DNA of 64,000 bases from Elymus sibiricus (GCA_039707655.1 CM077666.1:299982166-300046165), one strand, 5' to 3'; positions 45,961 to 58,034 are shown, counted from the stretch's first letter. Made by a program: numbers and translations. The notes: a model not told the origin generated them from the sequence alone.

Positions 45961-47876
45961 CCAGCCCAAACTTGTAGCCAAGCACGATTTTTTTTCTATT
46001 GATTTCTTTTTCAAAGTTCCCACTCTTTGTAGCAAGGTTTCCCTTGGTTTTTCTTCGGTGTTTCTCATCCCTTTTCGGTTTTCTTTTCCTTTTCTTTTTC
46101 TTCGGTTTTCTTTGGTTTACAGTGGTTTTCTTCGGTTTTTTCCTTTTCCTTTTTTTCTGTTTGTGTTCAACATATATCTAATTACACATTGTTCATTATT
46201 CGTATACATCCGATATATATTTTTATATACATTGAACATTTTTATCAAATACATGATCAACATTTTTTTTTCAATATACAGGTAAAAAAACATTTTTTTT
46301 CAATATATGTTTTGATGCCTACTTTTTTCATACATATTTTACATTTTTCTTATACATCGAAAACATTTTATTATATATGTTTGAAACTTTTATATACATG
46401 ATTATTATTATATTCAAAAACTTGTTTTGAACGTTTTTTTAATACACGTTGAAACATTTTTTTTATGATAAGAAACATTATTTTTAAACTATGTGAACTT
46501 TTTTATACTTTGGATAAACATTATTTTAAATGTCACAAACATATTGATTGGAACACGTGAATATTTTTTCTAAATGTAACGTACATTTTTTGAATGGTAT
46601 GAAACTTTTAAAATAAATAAATAAGCGAACACATTTTTAGATAAATGTACGTACATTTTTAGAAAAAATAACTTTTATAGTCACGTACATTTTTTTTATG
46701 AATGATACAAATACCTTTTGAAAGTTGAACGAACATTTACAATTTTGTGTGTGCGATAAACACTTTTAAAAAATTAACTAATTTATTTCTTTTCATAATA
46801 TATGTATTTAGTATTAAAAAATAAAAATAAAAACACGTGTGTAGTCTGCATGACCAGGCACATGGTTACTTCAGGCAAATAGGAGTCGCTGCGGCGGCAC
46901 ATAGCCGCGCCCCAATACCTATTTGGAGCCTTAAGCATAATTTATAGGCTATTTTGTTAACAGATGCACACCCCCTTACAGCATGAGGTAGAAAATGGCC
47001 CGGCCTATGTAAGTTTTTTTTCATCAGTTTTATAGGTTTCGCTGGTTTGTTTTGTCTGTTTCATTGGTTTTTCCTTGTGCGGGTTTTGCTCGGTTTTCAC
47101 ATTTTTTTATCCTTCTTATTTTTTCATTTTTTTCTTTTTTCTTTTCGTTATTCTTTTTCAAAAAAAAATTAAATGCATGAACTTTTTCGAATTCGTGAAC
47201 TTTTATTTAAACTTTGTGTACTTTTCCCAAATTTATGAATTTCTTTGAAATTTGTGAGTTTATTTCAAATTTATAAACATTTTTTGAGTCCCTGAACTTT
47301 TTTCAAAATTTCCGAACCTTTTTGAATTCATGAATTTTTCAAAATTTTGATCTTGTTCCAAATTTATGAACATTTTATGAATCCGCAAATGTTTTTAATA
47401 ATGCATGATTTGTTTTCAATTTTTGTTAACTTTTCAAAAATTTGCAAACTTTTAAAAAAAAGTTTGTGAATCTTTTCAAATTTGTGATTTTTTTTCCCAA
47501 TTCTCGATTTTTTCTTCAAATTCATGTCTTTCAAATTTTACCTTTTTTGTAATTTTACGATGTTTCCAGATTCATCGTTTTTTTTAAAACTCAATGGTCA
47601 ATGATGAAATGGTCACTCGTCAATGGTGAACTGGTCAACGATGAACCGATCTATTTGTCAAATCTTTTCAACAGCAACGTACAACTTGAGCGAATGATCA
47701 TGTGCGACGCGAGACGAGTGATCCTTTTTTGAGTACCGTACTGAGCATGAGCGAGTGAACATTTTGGGCCACGACCCACTGAGATCGCATGCAGGCGCGA
47801 GTTCTCCAAACCGGCGTAGAAGGCGCTGCTTAGGAGCTCCCGCTCTTGACGAGTGGCAGGTGTCAATAGAGGTTTA
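45961..47876. repeat. AT-rich low-complexity repeat region, unclassified
   Basis: No gene. 46010-46160 is rich in TTTTCTTCGGTTTT-like units. 46160-46850 holds AT-rich units around ACATTTTT and ATATGTTTGAA. 47157-47570 has degenerate repeats of the kind GAACTTTTTCGAATTCGTGAA, and 47590-47645 repeats variants of AATGGTCA. Such units occur in the subterminal parts of grass CACTA-like transposons, but I see no CACTA terminus here and leave it unclassified. Confidence 0.55.
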
Positions 47877-49272
47877 TGATACGTCCCAAACGTATCTACT
47901 TTTCCAAACGCTTTTGTTTTTGTTTTGGACTCTAATTTGCATGATTTGAATGAAACTAACCCGGACTGGCGCTGTTTTCAGCAAAACTACCATGGTGTTG
48001 TTTTATGTCTAGAAATAAAAGTTCTCGGATTGGGCTGAAATTTTAAGGAGAATTTTTCTGGAATATATGAGAATTATTGGCAAAAAGACCTGCTGGAGGG
48101 GGGCCACCACAGAGCCACGAGCTCAGGTGCCCCCCCCCAGGGCACGCCACGTGAGCTCGTGGGTCCCACAGAGCTCCGTTTGCCTTAACTCCAACTCCAT
48201 AAATACCGTCTTGCGGAGAGGAAAATCAGAGAGAAGGAATCATCGCATTTTACGATATGGACCCGCCGCCACCACCTATTCTTTATTGGGAGGGCTGATC
48301 TGGAGTCCGTTCGGGGCTACGGAGAGGGGAATTCGTCGCGGTTGTCATCATCAACCCTTCTTCATCAACAATTCCATGATGCTCACCGTCGGGAGTGAGT
48401 AATTCCTTCGTAGGCTTGCTGGACGGTGATGGAGTTGGATGAGATTTATCATGTAATCGAGGCAATTTGTTAGGGCTTGATCCCTAGTATCCACTATGTT
48501 CTGAGATTGATGTTGCTATGACTTAGCTATATACTTAATGCTTGTCACTAGGGCCCGAGTGCCATGATTTCAGATATGAACCTATTATGTTTTCACGAAT
48601 ATAAGTGTGTTTTGGATCTTATCTTGCAAGCTGTATGCACCTATTATGTGTTATGATCCGCAGACCCCAAGGTGACAATAATTGGGATTCACTCCGATGA
48701 TGACCGTAGTATGAGGAGTTCATGTATTCACCATGTGTTAATGCTTTGTTCCGGTTCTCTATTAAAAGGAGGCCTTAATATCCCTTAGTTTTCCTTATGG
48801 ACCCCGCTGCCACGGGAGGGTAGGACAAAAGATGTCATGCAAGTTCTTATTATAAGCACGTATGACTATATACGGAATACATGCCTACATTGAATTGATG
48901 AATTGGAGCAATTGTGTATCGCTCTAGGTTGTGACTGTTACATGATGAATGTCATCCAACACAAATATCCATCGCTGATCCAATGCCGACGCTTTGCTCA
49001 CATTGATCTTTGCTAAGTTACTACTGTTGCTACTGCTGTTACAATCACTACAAAACTGCTACAGTTCCTATTACTGTTAATATCAAAACTATCAAACTAC
49101 TGTTCTACTAAATACTTTGCTGCAGATATTTAGCTCTCCAGGTGTGGTTGAATTGACAACTCAACTGCTAAGGCTTATAAATATTCTTTGGCTCCCCTTG
49201 TGTCGAATCAATAAATTGGGTAAAATACTACCGGCGAAGACTGTCGCGATCCCCTATACTTGTGGGTTATCA
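47877..49272 (+). mobile_element. Solo LTR of the Athila-like family
   Basis: 1396 bp from TGATACGTCCC to GGTTATCA, matching the LTRs at 24453 and 36753. Flanks are GTTTA (47872-47876) and GTTTC (49273-49277), a duplication with one mismatch. The GC-rich hairpin region is at about 48097-48175 and the TATA-like CCATAAATA at 48198-48206. No internal sequence lies next to it. Confidence 0.9.
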
Positions 49273-49448
49273 GTTTCTCGCACCGGGGTTTAGGTAGGCT
49301 CTCAGACCCAATGAGGCCCAACACAAGTCTTTTCCCTATTCGCGTTGCGTTGCATAGTCATGTATCGAACCTCTTTTATGCCTTGACTTATGAGTTCAAA
49401 GTCAAACATGTTTGAACTAGTTTAAGTTTGACTGAGTCCAAGTCGAAG
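49273..49448. other. Short unclassified flank
   Basis: No gene or known element is recognised between the solo LTR and the probable Harbinger end. Confidence 0.5.
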
Positions 49449-49719
49449 AGCTTCTCTAAAAGATCCCGAAAAGGCGTTTGAGGAGTTAAATTTTGGTGTT
49501 ACTCCTCTAAACCGCACCTAACTAATCTCCTAAAAGCGCTAGAGAAGGATCATTTTCACTCTGCGGCCATCCTGACCCTTAAATACACTCGTCCTCCGAC
49601 TGCCGGAGTAAAAGTCTTCCCCTCGCACCGCTCGACCTTATCCATTCTGTTGCCGCGCAAGCACCCCGCATCCCTGCCGGCGCCCCCGCATCCACTCTGG
49701 CGCCGCCCCGCCGTCCAAA

Positions 49720-50423
49720 ATGGCCGGATCCAGCCACTGTCACTCCCCATCGTCCATCAGAAGCACCGCTCCACACTCCCGAGCCCGAGGTCGCGGCGGC
49801 GCTCCTTCCTCGCGTGGTGGCGCATCCTCCTCCTAGTTCCCCGATCTGCCACCGCCGCCGACGCCGCACAGGAGGTACCTTGGCAGGCGGCAACGAGCGT
49901 GGGGGGCGTGGGTGGCGGAGATCACTGACCGTGAAACCCACCAACACATTTGGATCGGCTCCTTCCACTCGGAAGCGCAGGCGGCACATGCGTACGTCAT
50001 CTAGTCGGTGCGCCTCCACGGCTCAAACACGCAACTATACTACCCCTTAGGAGCCGTCGTGCCCGATTTGTCCTCCGTCGACCCCTGAGTGGTCTCCGCA
50101 TGCTAGGTGCAGAAAGATCGGGCGGCCCACAAGCGCCTTAAGGTGGACCGTGCCGACGAGGAGTACATGGCGGAGCTCCACCACCTGTACTCAAAGCGCG
50201 TTAAAGAGGAGCACCGAGAGTACGATCTCTACAAGTCGGGGGTGGCGAAGGTCGTCAACCTTTGCTCTAGTGACGACGACAGTCCAACGTTGACGGCTCC
50301 GACGGCGACGGAGATGGTGTGGACGGTGACGACGGAGCGTGCTAGGGCAGTGGCGGCCCCATCACCGACGAGGAATGCGCAAAGATCAGTGCCAAGATCG
50401 CCGATAGCGAGTACTTTGTTTAG
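49720..50423 (+). pseudogene. AP2/ERF transcription factor-like pseudogene inside a transposon
   Basis: From the ATG at 49720 (MAGSSHCHSPSS) one frame gives a Ser/Pro-rich N-terminus, then an AP2/ERF DNA-binding domain at about 49870-50055: RRYLGRRQRAWGAWVAEI, then HQHIWIGSFHSEAQAAHAY and LHGSNTQLYYP. It then continues with VQKDRAAHKRLKVDRADEEY and an acidic tail. The WVAEI and AAHAY motifs are diagnostic of AP2. Stops at about 49828, 50002, 50086 and 50104 and a frameshift near 50290 inactivate it; the tail in the other frame ends at about 50423. It has no introns. It looks like a gene copy captured by the surrounding element. Confidence 0.8.
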
Positions 50424-50884
50424 TTTTTATGCAATCTTAGTTTATTTCATTTCGTGTTATATAAAATAGTTTATGCTAGTGATTGAATCGAGTTCGAATC
50501 AAATATGATGGACTAGTTTGAATCAAATTTACACCGAATTTGTGTTATATGTTTTTTAAGTAGTTAAGTTTAGGGGATCTTCTAGAAAATGTTTTTATTT
50601 AATAGAGGAAATATACTCCTCAATCCAATTTGCACTGAATTTGTGTTATTTATTTTAAAGAGTTAAATTTAGGGGATCGACTAGAAACCGCTTTTATTTA
50701 ACGGAGCAAATATACTCCTTTAAGAGACTATATACTCGTCTAAAGCATAAAGGATAAGAGGCATATATTTCTTTAAATTAGACTCCTCAATCAATTTTGC
50801 ATTGAATTTGGAATTTGTGTTAGTTTTGTGTTAATCTTATAAGGATTTAAATTTAGAGGATGGGCTAGAAACCGTTTTTATTTA

Positions 50885-51047
50885 GGGATTTCTATTTCTG
50901 TGCCCCTAGTTGCTTAGTTGTGCTCAGTTTTGCCCAACACAACTATTTTTGCTCACTTTTGCCCTCCCCCCTCTACCAGCAGCTCACAAAAGCTTTTACG
51001 TTGCACTGCGGTCCGGTCAAAGTGTTTGACCGTTACCTCCCGACTAG
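50885..51047 (+). repeat. Left terminal inverted repeat of the MULE
   Basis: The first 86 bp pair closely with 60035-60121 (GTGCCCCTAGTTGC, GCTCACTTTTGCCCTCCCCC). Looser pairing extends to about 51047 through GGTCAAAGTGTTTGACCG and ACCTCCCGACTAG. MURA-type transposases bind such ends. Confidence 0.9.
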
Positions 51048-51737
51048 TTTTTTCTTTTTCGTTGGTCTCCTCCTATCAAGTTGGGCCGCCTGATATCCTG
51101 ACAAGTGGGGCGGAGGCAGCTTACTGCAGGTGGGTCTCTCTCTTACCTCATTTCAAACAGCCAGTACCCGGGCCGTTCCCCACACCACCGCCGCCGCCAC
51201 CGCCACCGCCGCCGCCTGACCATCTGCCGATAGTCGGCGGGGCTGCCGTAGAAAGGCTGCACCACCCGACCCCCACCAACCCCTACCCACCCAGCCCACC
51301 ACCGTCGCCCAATCTAGCATGCAATCGACAGTAACCCTCACCCACGGTGAACTAATCTGCTGCGTTTCGTGCCCCAGGCGTTTAGTGGTTTGAGGGGATC
51401 TGGAGGGTGGACCTACGGCAGCAGCTTGAGCTACAATGTCGATGGACACCGACGTCTGTCCCATTGACCGTGGGGAGGATTGGGTCGAACCAGGAGCAGA
51501 AGGGAACTCATGGATTCCGGCTGGGTAGGCCTCGAACCCCTTTGCAATGTGTGATCTAACTCCTAGCATTTGACCAATGGGCGCGTGAATTGTTGCCTAC
51601 TTGACTAAATTATTGCCTACCTAACTGTAGGATTGATCGATTGCTTGCCTTTTGGCTCACAGTTAGAATGGAAACTAGCATCCTGCGAGGTACAAAAGCG
51701 CATCGTTTGTCTGGATTTTGGTATCCAAAGGTGGTAG
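51048..51737 (+). other. 5' part of the MULE, no credible gene
   Basis: Contains a CCG/CCA-rich run (51183-51215). I see no protein domain; reading frames here (for example 51153-51569 minus) have low-complexity composition. It may hold the promoter and a first exon of the transposase, which I cannot locate. Confidence 0.5.
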
Positions 51738-54700
51738 AAACAATTATTTCATTTTTATGATTTATGCAAATCCCTCTGTTTTTATTATCCCTGGAGCCAA
51801 GCCGATGATGTTGAACTGAAATATTTCGATAGTAGTGAGCAAAAATTTGTGCCACTAACTTGCGACGAGCATGTAGAAAATATTTTTGCTATGAATGCTC
51901 CCAGCCATTTCGGAAAAATTCAAATCGACGTGCTCCAGCCTCCAAAAAATTTGGAAAAGGGAAAGGGTGCGACCCCTGATAACTCTGCTAATAGTGAACG
52001 GCCCCGCACTCCTCGTAGGTCAGGACCGGCTAAACCTACTGGCAGTGAAAGCCAGGCGAGTGCTGTAGTGGGTGTTGAAGATGATGCACAGCCTGACGAG
52101 GTAGTGCCTCGAAACGATAACGAGGATGAGAGGATGTACCCTAAATTTGTTGATGAATTCAGCAAACAAGCAATGGAGGACGAATACCAGGAGGAGCCAA
52201 GCAGCCTTGCTAGATTTGATGACACTGATGATGAAGAGAAGGAAAAGAATGCTGACATGTTGGTGCCAGAAGAATACGATGGTGAGGACATGCCAACAAT
52301 TGAGTGGGACAGGAACGATCCTAAGCTTACTCCAGGAACAATATTCAAATCGATGATGGACTGTCGGAATGCACTGACTACATATTGCATTCTCACTCAA
52401 AATGATTTTGTGATTGACAAGAGTGAACCCAGAAGGTTGACGGTTCACTGTCCATATGATATGTGTAGGTGGAGGTTGCATGCCTCCCGTATGCGTACAA
52501 GTAAATATATTCAGGTATTTAATTTGGGATTGCACAGAACATTAGTTTTAGTGATGTTTGATCCCTTTTGTTTGATACACTTGTTTCATTGATTTTCAGG
52601 TCAAACTGAACCCACACAAGCACACTTGCCCACCTGGAGCGGGGAAGGCCCAAACAACAAAATTAGCAAAAACTAGGTGGGTGGCAGATGCAATCATGGA
52701 TATGCTTAGAGAGACATCAACACTTGGTCCTACAGCACTACACAAGTTGTTGTTTGACAAGTATAAGATGAACATACCGTACATGAGGATTTTTTATGCA
52801 AAGGCAATGGCTCTTGACAGAATTAATGGTCCATGGAATGAAAGTTTTGCTTTGTTGTACACCTACAAAGCTGAAGTGGAGATGGCAAGTCCACGCAGTG
52901 TTGTAGAGCTTGACAAGCATACTGTACAGTACAAAATTAGGGGGAAGACATTTGAGAAGGAATGTTTCAGGAGGGCTTTTGTTTGTTTCAAGGCTTGCTG
53001 GAAGGGGTTTCTGGACGGTTGCAGGCCTTATTTGGCTGTGGATGCAACAGCTTTGAATGGAATATTTAGGGGATAGCTAGTAGCTGCTTGTGCAGTTGAT
53101 GCACACAACTGGCTTTTCCCAGTGGCATATGGTGTGTTGGAGATGGAGTCGGAGGAAAGTTGGGTGTGGTTTTTGAAGAATTTGCGCAACATTATAGGGC
53201 GGCCACCAGGATTGGCTATACACACAGATGCTTGCAAGGGTTTAGAGACTGCGGTAGCTGTAGTTTTCCCTGGAGTTGAGCATAGGGAATGTATGAGACA
53301 CGTAGCTACTAATTTTACAAAGAAATTCAGGGGTAAAGTGTATGATGAGAACCTATGGCCAGCATCATAAACTTGCAGCTTGAGGAAACATGAGCATCAC
53401 TTGAGAGTTTTGTATGCTGAAAATTCTGCTGTGCGGGAATACATGGAAGCGCATCATGGAATGGTGTGGTCAAGAAGCAAATTCAATGAAATATGCAAGG
53501 TAGACTATGTGACCAATAACCTTGCCGAGTGTTTCAATTCAAAAATTAAGTCAGTGAAAGGGCTTATGTTGTGGCAAGCATTTGACAACATTAGGCAGAT
53601 GATCATGATAAAGATGGATTTGCGTAGAAGAATTGCAGATACACAATATGTTGGCTATGTCATAATCCCATCTGTGATAAAGGCATTGCATGCTAGGGAA
53701 AGAGGATTGATGATGAAATGCATTAGACGATCAACACACGAGTGAGGTAACATATACTAACACAAAAAAATAGGGAATGGAGGTACCCAGTGGATTTAAG
53801 TAGTAAGACATGCAGCTGTAGACAATGGCAGATCCGTGGGCAGCCATGCATACATGCCCTGTTTTTCATGACACTCATCGGGGGTGAAATTGGTGAGGTT
53901 GATCAGTATGTGTCTGAATACTTCTCTGTTGCGAAGTTTAAGGCAACATATGCTGAGAACGTGCCTGCATTGTTGGGAAAAGACCAATGGACCATCATCG
54001 ATCTAGGTTTTAAGCTTCACGCTCCAGTTTTAGTTAGACCACCAGGAAGGCCGAGGAAGAACATGATAAGATCAAGTGCAGAGGAAGGTACACGTAGGAG
54101 GCACAAGTGCAAAAGATGTGGAGGACTAGGCCACATTGCTAGGATTTGTACCAATCAAGTGGATCCATCATCTGGAGAGGATGATCAGTGGGGCGCCAAA
54201 AATGCAGAGGATCATGAAGCACTAGAAGAAGGGGCAGAAGGACAAGCAGCTGTAGAACAACTAGAAGAACTAGAACAAACACAACTTGAGCCACTTGAGC
54301 TTTCATTGGTTGCAAGTACAGCTTGGTATGTGTGCCTTCTCTTTATGCATTTGTTTTCATTTTTTTAAGGGAAACAGATTTTAATGTTCTCTCTATCAAC
54401 AGCTCTAGGATAAGCACACAGAAGGATATAACAAAGGCAAAGAAAGGGACTAAAAGGAACATAGCACAAGTTGATTTGACATCAACTGAAGGTGAACCAA
54501 CTGTTGAAGCCACATCCGATGATGACTTTCAAAGAATGGCTCTCGATGGTTTTCAAGGGCTAGAAGCTGAAGAAATATCAGTTCAACCTGTGGCACCTAA
54601 AGCTGTTTGCCCATTGGCCATCACATGTTCTGTTACTGGAAGTACTCCTTCACCACCTCCACCGCCAGAACCTGTTGTGAAGACCAAAAGAACAAAGTCA

Positions 54701-54793
54701 GTGAACCTACCCAGTAACCTAGCAAGGAACACAAGGAGCAAGGTGGTGAATCCAGCAAGAAACACAAGGAGCCAGAAAAGGATTGGAATTTGA
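51738..54793 (+). pseudogene. mudrA-type (MURA) transposase, broken
   Basis: The first exon is open from 51738; its true start is unknown. It has an acidic N-terminal region and ends at 52514. Intron 1 (52515-52599, GT-AG, phase 0) leads to VKLNPHKHTCPP and the MULE core: YLAVDATALNG (first Asp), IHTDACKGLETAV (second Asp) and NNLAECFNSKI. A SWIM zinc finger (CSCRQWQIRGQPCIHAL), a basic RPPGRPRK and a CCHC knuckle (CKRCGGLGHIARIC) follow. Intron 2 (54326-54402) leads to a basic Ser/Pro-rich tail ending at 54793. Stops at 53074-53076 and 53368-53370, and a frameshift near 53745, inactivate it. Family function: cutting and joining the terminal repeats. Confidence 0.9.
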
Positions 54794-54972
54794 GTTTGAA
54801 CTTTGAAATGGTGTGAAATTGAGTTTGAACTTTGAAATGATGTCAACTTGAGCTTGAACTTTGTAATGTTGTGTACCTTTCGATGTTCTGAACTTGAGTT
54901 TGAACTTTGTAACATTGTGAATTTGGATTTCAGTAGGAACAATTTGATATTTGTCATTTTGTGTGATGTAAT

Positions 54973-55054
54973 GCTACTTTTGTGAAGTACTTTGAAGACG
55001 TCTCTTTTGTAAAGTACTATGAAGACGTCTCTTTTGTGAAGTACTTTGAAGACG
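54973..55054 (+). repeat. 27-bp tandem repeat downstream of the transposase
   Basis: Three units of CTTTTGTGAAGTACTTTGAAG plus ACGTCT. Just upstream (54790-54920) looser repeats of GAGTTTGAACTTTGAAATG occur. They lie in the transposase 3' region. Confidence 0.85.
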
Positions 55055-55434
55055 TCTCGTTTGGGGCATGAAAAATGTGCTCCAAATGAGCTCCAAAGCT
55101 AGGATAGACTGCCCCATTTCTAAGCATTTTTTTGACCTTCTCTAAATGAGCTAAAAACCCTTAACGTCTAGTTTGCAAATATAGGGTCCATGCCCAATAT
55201 GGGATCGTTTGGACAAACTATGCTATGTTTAACCCTAAACCCTAGCTCATTTCCCTTGAAAACCATGCAACCTTGTTGGTGATAGCTAAGTTATGTGAAG
55301 GGAATTTCATGAAAATATCCATAGACGTGGTTTCTTATTTTTCCTAGCAACCCAGTAACATAAAACAATGATGTGTGCAAGTTTCATATTTTTTGATTTT
55401 TTTTTAAAATTAGTTATGCTCAACCCTAATCACT

Positions 55435-56097
55435 GAAACCCTCTCAAAACCCCTCAAACCCTCTTGAAACCCCTCAAACCCCTCTCAAAACCCCGCACCA
55501 TCCGAGCCATTGGATCGTTGTTCGGGGATGGTTTGGATCAGGCGCTAGAGTTAGACATGGTCGATCCGCGAGAGGTGACCTGATTGGCTGGATTCGGTCG
55601 GGTGTTCCATGGCCCACATGGCAGCGGCAGAAGAGGGACAAGCCACTAAATCTCACTCGTGCCGCCGCATCTCCCCCTTCCCCCCCCCCTCTCTACTCGA
55701 ACCCTAAATCCCAGTCGGCGACGGCGAGTTCGACCTCCTCCTCAGCCCCCCCGTCCTCCTCGCCGCCTCGTGTCGGCTACACGAATCTGGACGGATCTGG
55801 GCGGGGCGTCGCGGTGAGGATCTCCACGGATCTGAGCGGGGCGTCGCGGTGACTATCTCCGCGGATCTGAGCGTTTGGCACCGGTAAGAACGTTAGAGTA
55901 TTTTTCACCAATTCCACTGCACATTGAGCTAGTTTTTCACCAATACCACTGCACATTGAGCTAGTTTTTCACCAATGCCACTGTACATTGAGCTACTTTT
56001 TCACCACCGCTACTACTACACATTGAGCTGCTCCATGATCTGCTTTATGACCATTGACATTTTTGTTTAATTTCATAAGTCTGCACAAAGCCAGGAC
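55435..56097 (+). promoter_or_regulatory. Upstream region of the MULE GRF gene
   Basis: A run of CCTCAAACCC-like units (55438-55495) is followed by a GC-rich 5'UTR-like stretch with a duplicated 35-bp unit (GGATCTGGGCGGGGCGTCGC and its copy, about 55793-55860). Then three to four 32-bp units of TTTTTCACCAATACCACTGC followed by ACATTGAGCTAG (about 55900-56010). A GGTAAGAACG after CACCG (about 55880) looks like a donor of a 5'UTR intron, and an acceptor could lie before 56098. Inference only. Confidence 0.4.
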
Positions 56098-56741
56098 ATG
56101 TCTAGTTCTAGCGTCAATAGCACTAATGGTACATCCACGAGGAATCCTCCTCTTCCCCAATACCGTACAGAGAAAAGCCGCTGCAGTATTGGCCAGATGT
56201 ACCTTGTTGGTGCAAGGAGAAGGCTTCCAGGTGGATTTTTTGGAGCGATTCCAACCCTGGACGGAGATATTACTGCTGCACAAGAGTTCAGGTGATTTCC
56301 TATTTCTTCTTATTTCCCAAGTTTTTTGGCCATTAAATGAAAATATAATCTTCACTCTAAATAGTGTTAATATCATAGGTTGGTGGTTGTAAGTTCTTCG
56401 AATGGGCTGATCCGGAAGTTCCTGAGTTCTTGAAGCAGCACTTGATTGATTTGCGTGACATGGTGCGTTGGCTCAAAAGAGAAAAGGATCCCCAAGTTCT
56501 TACTGAATTACATGCCTACAAAGCATGGAATCAAGAGTTGCTGCAGAAGAAGGCTTGGACAGATGATTTGATCAAGAGGAAGGATATGCAAATTGAGGTG
56601 TTATTAACGAAAGATGCTGAAAATTCTGCTGCTATTAACCAGCTAAGGGTTAAGCAGAAGAAATTAGAGAGAGAGAAATTTGTTCTGAAATGTGTTTTAG
56701 TAGTAGCATTATTTGCTATGTTTGTCATGCTGCTGTCTTGA
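56098..56741 (+). pseudogene. GRF-type zinc finger protein with coiled coil and C-terminal membrane segment
   Basis: The ATG at 56098 (MSSSSVNSTNG) opens a short Ser-rich N-terminus. A +2 or -1 frame change between about 56131 and 56165 is needed to enter the GRF domain: VPCWCKEKASRWIFW, then NPGRRYYCC, then after an 87-nt GT-AG intron (56292-56378, phase 0) GGCKFFEW. The spaced Cys residues and NPGRRYY are the GRF signature, which binds single-stranded nucleic acid or protein in other families. A coiled coil follows (about 56500-56670) and a hydrophobic C-terminal segment (LKCVLVVALFAMFVMLL). It may be a simple frameshifted copy or may use an unseen splice site. Role in the MULE unknown. Confidence 0.78.
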
Positions 56742-57099
56742 ACATGCTGGTGTAATAAACATTTGGGATCCCTAAACATTTGGATGCAAGGCTAATTTGA
56801 AGTGGGCCAGTTCACAAACCATGATGTTTTCAATTCCTTAAATTTCCAATTTGTAGAAACAAAATAGCATACGATTTGTATTGAAACTGGATATCGTGTG
56901 GACGCCTAATAAAAAGAAGGGATGGGAGCCCTAAAAAGAAGGGAAGGGCATCTTTTGCCTGAAACTTTTACAAACAAAGTTGCATATCATGTGGACTAAA
57001 TTCCAAGGGGTTAACAAGATGTCACATCTTGCCCAGATGGCACGGGTACAAACTTGCTCAACAGCCCATCATATTTGGAGATCTCTACATTAATTTATT

Positions 57100-57647
57100 T
57101 TAATTTACCTTAACTACATAGTAAAGAGCTAGTAAAGAGATGACAACTATTGTAAGTGCCACCATGTATCTGTTTTTCTCCTCTGCCTTCACTTCAAGTC
57201 CTTGTATGACTCTTGCTTTCTCCTCTCCATCCATTTGCAGCTCCTCTACCACATGATCAAATATGGACAGATCAGTCTCTAGTTTCAACTTATCGTTGCG
57301 AGCAATTCTCCTTTCTTCCGCAATAGTACGCTTCAGCTCAACAATCAATCTGTTTTTACTGGCTAATTCAACACCCAAATTAGCCACCACCTCCTCCAAT
57401 GCCATCTTCTCTCTACCCCACTGGATTGACTCATCTTGGTATGCAATATACCAAGGATCATCAGCCTGTCTGTTAAACTATAATAATCCATCCAAAAGTA
57501 AATTAACACTACAAATTAAACAAGGGATCATTCAGATAGGATGTGAGCGCTAACTACCTGAACCTCCTCCGAATCTGGTGTAGGTGAGCGTGGCCAAGAC
57601 ATGATCGAATCGCCACCCTCGCCGCTGTAACCGCTGTGACCGGACAT
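57100..57647 (-). CDS. Two-exon coiled-coil protein with C-terminal membrane segment, inside the MULE
   Basis: Read on the minus strand: exon 1 57647-57558 (30 codons, MSGHSGYSGEGG to EEVQ), intron 57557-57478 (80 nt, GT-AG, phase 0), exon 2 57477-57100. The product has 155 residues and no break. Exon 2 starts FNRQADDPWYIAYQDES, runs through a long charged coiled coil (VELASKNRLIVELKRTIAEE region to VKAEEKNRY), and ends in a hydrophobic segment (MVALTIVVISLLALYYVV) followed by only a few residues, as in tail-anchored proteins. No known domain. Its 3' end faces the GRF gene, 358 bp away. Expression and function are unknown; the clean splice frame argues that it is a real gene. Confidence 0.72.
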
Positions 57648-58034
57648 TTACCGCGACAGTGCCCCTGAAATTAGGTGTTCAGACGAGATTAAGGGAAAGG
57701 GTTCAGAAGCACTTGAATAAGTCGGATCAGGATCCGAGAGCTCACTAAGAAATGCCGCGCGGCTGTCGGTGGTTGTCTTCGACGGCAGAGCAAATCCAGA
57801 TGGTGGGGAATGGGGTTGTGGCAATGGCAGCTCTGCGTGCGGTATGTTGGCCTGGAGGGACAATGCGGGCAGAGAAATATTGCTGGTGCCATGGCGGACG
57901 TGCACCGCCGCGGGCCGCTGGTCGGTGCTGGAATCAAATCCGGCGATGCCGGCAAGCTGCGGCCATGGCTATGGCTGCTCTGTGGGGATGGTGCTCGGGG
58001 CTCTGCGCGGTCGACCGTTGACAAATGATAGAGA
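57648..58034 (-). other. Upstream region of the minus-strand MULE gene
   Basis: No domain is recognised. This is the expected promoter/5'UTR side of the coiled-coil gene. Short reading frames on both strands (for example 57648-57905 minus) lack support. Confidence 0.4.

Noticed and set aside
45961..47876. CACTA transposon
   Set aside because: Repeat style resembles CACTA subterminal DNA, but no CACTA terminus, 3-bp duplication or transposase was found.
49720..50423. Functional AP2/ERF host gene
   Set aside because: Four in-frame stops and a frameshift; embedded in transposon sequence.
51153..51569. Minus-strand ORF in the MULE 5' region
   Set aside because: Driven by a CCG/GGC run; no domain.
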